Part shown: positions 60,487 to 64,000 of the stretch, one piece after another
Layout: each line of letters opens with the position of its first letter
How positions within the stretch are numbered: the stretch's first letter is position 1
Source: Streptomyces umbrinus
GTDB taxonomy: Bacteria; Actinomycetota; Actinomycetes; Streptomycetales; Streptomycetaceae
DNA: 64,000 nucleotides
Direction of reading: 5' to 3'
Assembly: GCF_030817415.1 (NCBI RefSeq)
Contig: NZ_JAUSZI010000002.1
Location: 9,709,501 to 9,773,500, forward strand
Program-made: the position numbers and the translations under genes
The notes under the pieces: model-generated
What the model was told of the DNA's origin: nothing
The model's database searches: none
What the model saw: the letters and a program-made list of their open reading frames with translations, nothing else

Positions 60487-61650
60487 ATGAGGCTTCTGCA
60501 CACTTCCGACTGGCATCTGGGCCGGGCGTTCCACCGGGTGAACATGCTCGGTGCCCAGGCCGAGTTCATCGGCCACCTCGTCACGACCGTGCGCGAGCGC
60601 GACGTGGACGCGGTGGTGGTGTCGGGGGACGTGTACGACCGGGCGGTGCCCCCATTGGCCGCGGTCGAGCTCTTCGACGAGGCCCTGCACCGGCTGGCGG
60701 ACCTCGGTGTGCCCACGGTGATGATCTCCGGGAACCACGACTCGGCGCGCCGCCTCGGCGTCGGCGCCGGACTCATCGACCGCGCGGGCATCCATCTGCG
60801 GACCGCCCCCTCGGCGTGCGGCACACCGGTGGTGCTGGAGGACACGTTCGGTGAGGTGGCCTTCTACGGACTCCCGTATCTGGAACCGGCGCTGGTGAAG
60901 GACGAGTTCGGCGTGGAGAAGGCGGGCCACGAGGCCGTGCTCGCCGCCGCCATGGACAGGGTCCGCGCCGACCTCGCCACGCGCGCGCGTGGCACCCGTT
61001 CCGTCGTCCTCGCCCATGCCTTCGTCACCGGCGGCGAGGCCAGCGACAGCGAGCGGGACATCACGGTCGGCGGGGTCGCCGCCGTACCGGCCGGGGTCTT
61101 CGACGGCGTCGACTACGCCGCGCTCGGGCATCTGCACGGCAGCCAGACCATCACCGAGCGCGTGCGTTACTCGGGGTCGCCGCTGCCGTACTCCTTCTCG
61201 GAGACCGACCACCGCAAGACCATGTGGCTGGTCGACCTGGGAGCCGACGGCTCGGTCGTGGCCGAGCGCCTGGACTGCCCGGTGCCGCGCACCCTCGCCC
61301 GTATCCGGGGGCATCTGGAGGACCTGCTCGTCGACCCGGAGCTCGCTCGGCACGAGGAGGCGTGGGTCGAGGCCACCCTCACCGACCCGGTGCGCCCCGC
61401 CGATCCCATGGCCCGGCTCGCGGAGCGCTTCCCGCACACGCTCAGCCTCGTCTTCGAGCCCGAGCGGGCACCGGACGACCCGGACGTCTCGTACGCCCGT
61501 CGGCTGGCCGGCCGCAGCGACCAGGAGATCGCGGAGGACTTCGTGGCCCATGTGCGCGGCGCCGGACCCGACGCACGCGAACAGGCCGTGCTCCAGGACG
61601 TGTTCGACGCGGTCCGCGCCGACGACACGGTCCGTGAGGTCGCCCGGTGA
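60487..61650 (+). CDS. sbcD: SbcD, nuclease subunit of the SbcCD (Mre11-Rad50-like) complex
   Basis: 387 residues. Metallophosphoesterase motifs: SDWHLGR (residues 7-13, DxH), VVSGDVYDRAVPP (GDxxD, about 46-58), MISGNHDSARRLG (GNHD, about 80-92), AHAFVTGG and ALGHLHGSQT (GHxH-like, about 213-222). The C-terminal capping domain follows. SbcD cuts hairpins and double-strand ends in Mn-dependent repair. It is followed by a coupled linking frame and sbcC. Confidence 0.96.
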   Translation: MRLLHTSDWHLGRAFHRVNMLGAQAEFIGHLVTTVRERDVDAVVVSGDVYDRAVPPLAAVELFDEALHRLADLGVPTVMISGNHDSARRLGVGAGLIDRAGIHLRTAPSACGTPVVLEDTFGEVAFYGLPYLEPALVKDEFGVEKAGHEAVLAAAMDRVRADLATRARGTRSVVLAHAFVTGGEASDSERDITVGGVAAVPAGVFDGVDYAALGHLHGSQTITERVRYSGSPLPYSFSETDHRKTMWLVDLGADGSVVAERLDCPVPRTLARIRGHLEDLLVDPELARHEEAWVEATLTDPVRPADPMARLAERFPHTLSLVFEPERAPDDPDVSYARRLAGRSDQEIAEDFVAHVRGAGPDAREQAVLQDVFDAVRADDTVREVAR

Positions 61651-61742
61651 TGCCACGGTACGAGCCGGCCGGCGAGGCGGGACCCACGGGGAGCCCGGTC
61701 AAGACGTACGACCTGCACATCGAGGGGGCGGGGGCCCGATGA
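61650..61742 (+). CDS. 30-codon linking reading frame between sbcD and sbcC
   Basis: The ATG at 61650 overlaps the sbcD TGA (TGATG), and its own TGA at 61740-61742 overlaps the sbcC ATG at 61739 (ATGA). The predicted peptide starts MPRYEPAGEAGPTG and ends HIEGAGAR. It may be a real micro-protein or merely a frame that keeps ribosomes moving from sbcD to sbcC. No Shine-Dalgarno of its own beyond GAGG at 61637; sbcC has GAGGGGG at 61722-61728. Confidence 0.5.
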   Translation: MPRYEPAGEAGPTGSPVKTYDLHIEGAGAR

Positions 61743-64000
61743 GGCTGCACCGGCTGCACATCACCGCCTTCGGGCCGTTCGGCGGCGCCCAGGAGGTCGA
61801 CTTCGACGACCTGTCTTCCGCCGGGCTCTTCCTGCTGCACGGGCCGACGGGCGCGGGCAAGACCTCCGTCCTCGACGCGGTCTGCTTCGCGCTGTACGGA
61901 TCCGTACCGGGCGCCCGCCAGGGAGGTTCCCTGCGCAGCGACCACGCACTGGCCGCCACCCGTACCGAGGTGACCCTCGAACTCACCGTGGCCGGCCGCC
62001 GGTTGGAGCTGACCCGGCAGCCGCCCTGGGAGCGCCCGAAGAAGCGCGGCGCGGGTACGACGACCGAGAAGGCACAGAGCTGGCTGCGCGAGTACGACGC
62101 GCCGGCGGGCTCCTGGAAGGACCTCACCCGCTCCCACCAGGAGATCGGCGAGGAGATCACCCAACTGCTCGGCATGAGCCGCGAGCAGTTCTGCCAGGTC
62201 GTGCTGCTGCCCCAGGGCGACTTCGCGCGCTTCCTGCGTGCCGACGCCGAGGCCCGCGGCAAGCTCCTCGGCCGGCTCTTCGACACCCGCCGCTTCGCCG
62301 CCGTCGAACAACGACTGGCCGAGCTCCGCCGCGCCGCCGAGACCCAGGTCCGCGCGGCGGACGCGGAGTTGCTGGCCGACGGCCACCGCATGCAGCAGGC
62401 GGCCGGTGACATCGTGGAGCTGCCACTGCCCGACCTGTCGCCGGGCGACCCGGGCCTCGCCGAGTCCGTACTGGAGTGGGCGGCGATCGCCAGGAGCACG
62501 GCCCGCGAGAGGTTCACGGTCGCCCACTGCGCGCAGGCGGCCGCCGAGTCGGCCCAGGCCGCCGCGCATCACGTGCTGGAGGACGTACGGGAAGTGGCGC
62601 GGCTCCAGCGCCGGTTCGCCGAGGCGCGGGAGCGGGCCGCGCGGCTGGAGGAGCGGTCCGGGGCCCACCGGGAGGCCCAGGCGCGCATGGAGAGGGCCCG
62701 CAAGGCCGAGGCGGTGGCGCCCGCGCTCGGGCTGCGGGACGCGACGGAGAACGAGCACCGGAGGGCGGCCGGTACCGAGGCACGCGCGCGTGCCCTCCTG
62801 TCGGAGACCTTCGCCGACGCGGGGGCGACGGGCCTCGCGGCCGCCGCGCGAAAGGCCGCCGAGGACCTGGGCGGGCTGGAGTCGGCCCGCCGGGCCGAGC
62901 ACCGGATCGCCGAACTCACCGACGAACGCGACGGGTTGGACCGGCAGGAGCGCGCCGACGAGGACGTGCTGCACGATGCCGGGACCTGGCTCGCCGAGTG
63001 GGACTCGACCCGGGCGGACCTGCAGACGCGTATCGGGGCGGCCCAGGAGGCCGCCACCCGTGCCGAGCAGCTCGCCGTCCAGCGCGAGCCCGCGCAGACG
63101 AGGCTCGCGGCCGCCCGGCTGCGCGACCAGCTCGCCGGGGACACGGACGAGGCCCACGCGCGCGTGCTCGCCGCACGTGAGCGCGCCACGGACGCGCGTG
63201 CCCACTGGCTGGACCTCAAGGAACAGCGCCTGAAGGGCATCGCCGCGGAACTCGCCGCGGGCCTGGTGGACGGCGAGGCGTGTGCGGTCTGCGGTGCCAC
63301 CGAACACCCGGCGCCCGCTCGGAAGGTCGACGGACACGTCGGCCGGCAGGCCGAGGAGGCCGCGCTCACCGCGTACCAGCGCGCCGATGAGCAGCGCGCC
63401 GAGGAGGAGCGGCGGCTCGGGGTCGTCCGCGAGGCGCTGGCCGCCGCGACGGCCGAGGCGGGGGACCTGCCCACCGGGCAACTCGCCGAACTGGCCGAGG
63501 AGTTGGAGCGACGACACGCCGAGGCGCACGGCGCCGCTTCCGGGCTGCACGCGGCCCGTGAAACCCTTGGACAGGCCGAACGTGAGCGCGAACGGCGGCT
63601 CGCCGCCCAGCAGGAGGCCGCTCGCCGGGTCGCGTCCCGTGGCTCGCTGCGGGAGGCACTCGACCGCGAACGGGCCTCCCTGGAGGGGGAGTTGACGCAG
63701 GCCCGGGGTTCGGCGGGCAGCGTCGCGGCGCGGGCGTTGCAACTGGAGCGGCAGGTCGCGCTGCTCACCGAGGCCGCGGACGCCGCACGTGTCGCGGCGG
63801 ACACTGCCCAGCGGCTGAAGGACGCCGACGCGCGACTCGCCGACGCGGCCTTCCGTGCCGGGTTCGACACACCGTCGGCCGCCGCGGCCGCCCTCCTCGA
63901 CGACGCGGCCCATCGCGACCTCCAGCACCGGCTCGACGCCTGGCAGCAGGAAGAGGCGGCGGTCCGCGCGGTGCTCGCCGAGGCCGAGACGACGGCCGCC
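61739..64000 (+). CDS. sbcC: SbcC, ATPase subunit of SbcCD (cut by the window end)
   Basis: 754 codons to the edge with no stop, against about 1000 for the full protein. The N-terminal ABC half has Walker A HGPTGAGKTSVLDAV (Walker core 35-42) and the Q-loop region QVVLLPQGDFARFLRA (about 160-175). Two antiparallel coiled-coil arms flank the zinc hook CAVC (about 514-517), followed by GATEHPAP. Walker B and the signature lie beyond the window. Partner of SbcD; ATP-dependent opening of DNA ends. Confidence 0.95.
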   Translation, partial: MRLHRLHITAFGPFGGAQEVDFDDLSSAGLFLLHGPTGAGKTSVLDAVCFALYGSVPGARQGGSLRSDHALAATRTEVTLELTVAGRRLELTRQPPWERPKKRGAGTTTEKAQSWLREYDAPAGSWKDLTRSHQEIGEEITQLLGMSREQFCQVVLLPQGDFARFLRADAEARGKLLGRLFDTRRFAAVEQRLAELRRAAETQVRAADAELLADGHRMQQAAGDIVELPLPDLSPGDPGLAESVLEWAAIARSTARERFTVAHCAQAAAESAQAAAHHVLEDVREVARLQRRFAEARERAARLEERSGAHREAQARMERARKAEAVAPALGLRDATENEHRRAAGTEARARALLSETFADAGATGLAAAARKAAEDLGGLESARRAEHRIAELTDERDGLDRQERADEDVLHDAGTWLAEWDSTRADLQTRIGAAQEAATRAEQLAVQREPAQTRLAAARLRDQLAGDTDEAHARVLAARERATDARAHWLDLKEQRLKGIAAELAAGLVDGEACAVCGATEHPAPARKVDGHVGRQAEEAALTAYQRADEQRAEEERRLGVVREALAAATAEAGDLPTGQLAELAEELERRHAEAHGAASGLHAARETLGQAERERERRLAAQQEAARRVASRGSLREALDRERASLEGELTQARGSAGSVAARALQLERQVALLTEAADAARVAADTAQRLKDADARLADAAFRAGFDTPSAAAAALLDDAAHRDLQHRLDAWQQEEAAVRAVLAEAETTAA

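Overview
The window is a high-GC (roughly 70% or more), gene-dense chromosomal segment of a Streptomyces-type actinomycete. The evidence is strong G/C third-position bias, many GTG/TTG starts, Tat and lipoprotein signals, a GntR/UTRA-controlled inositol cluster, a SpoIIE-type phosphatase with an ATPase domain, and an ung ... lnt ... tuf order that I recall from the S. coelicolor ung-lnt-tuf3 region. I see no insertion sequence, prophage, integrase, CRISPR array, rRNA or canonical tRNA, and no antibiotic cluster. It reads as core chromosome with patches of accessory metabolism.

Layout. 1-10.4 kb: uracil-DNA glycosylase, a TPR-like protein, a lipoprotein, a DinB-like protein, a TetR/flavin monooxygenase pair, a Gfo/Idh/MocA oxidoreductase, apolipoprotein N-acyltransferase, a SnoaL-like protein, a frameshifted SDR, and an HxlR/AhpD-like pair. 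10.48-10.67 kb: a structured RNA whose arms form a circularly permuted tRNA shape on a closing stem, best explained as a bacterial Y RNA (YrlA type). 10.7-24.9 kb: uppP, a small sugar-acid operon (oxidoreductase, PmoA-like, cupin), an HxlR/thiolase pair, a TVP38 protein, an AlkD-like protein, a divergent EF-Tu (tuf3 type), a second DinB-like protein, a spermidine-synthase-like protein, an MFS exporter, a single-pass membrane protein and a hotdog thioesterase. 25.0-37.4 kb: a complete myo-inositol uptake and catabolism island, with five minus-strand genes (binding protein, permease, ATPase, IolE-like, IolG-like) facing five plus-strand genes (iolC, aldolase-like, iolB, iolD, mmsA/iolA) across a symmetric promoter/operator, followed by the GntR regulator. 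37.5-50.8 kb: a PAS/GAF/SpoIIE phosphatase, a secreted GH3 beta-glucosidase, DedA, gamma-carbonic anhydrase, an acetyltransferase, an EamA/XRE-cupin pair, a YbaK deacylase, a CDF/ArsR metal pair, a VOC protein and an MHYT membrane sensor. 50.9-64 kb: a secreted PQQ-type sugar dehydrogenase with a DasR-like site, a CoA-binding protein, a Tat metallophosphoesterase, a cobalamin riboswitch with a B12 ABC operon, a CysS-like pseudo-enzyme, SixA, YigZ, then sbcD, a 30-codon linking ORF and sbcC (cut by the window end).

Themes across genes. (1) Several genes, including ung and sbcD, carry a TTGTCAGTG-N8-TAnnnT-like promoter, the pattern known as RecA-NDp/PafBC in actinobacteria. (2) Many divergent regulator/target pairs show clean inverted-repeat operators. 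(3) Short tandem duplications of 7-26 nt recur at or just after stop codons. (4) Several genes look leaderless, with a -10 hexamer 6-7 nt before the start codon.
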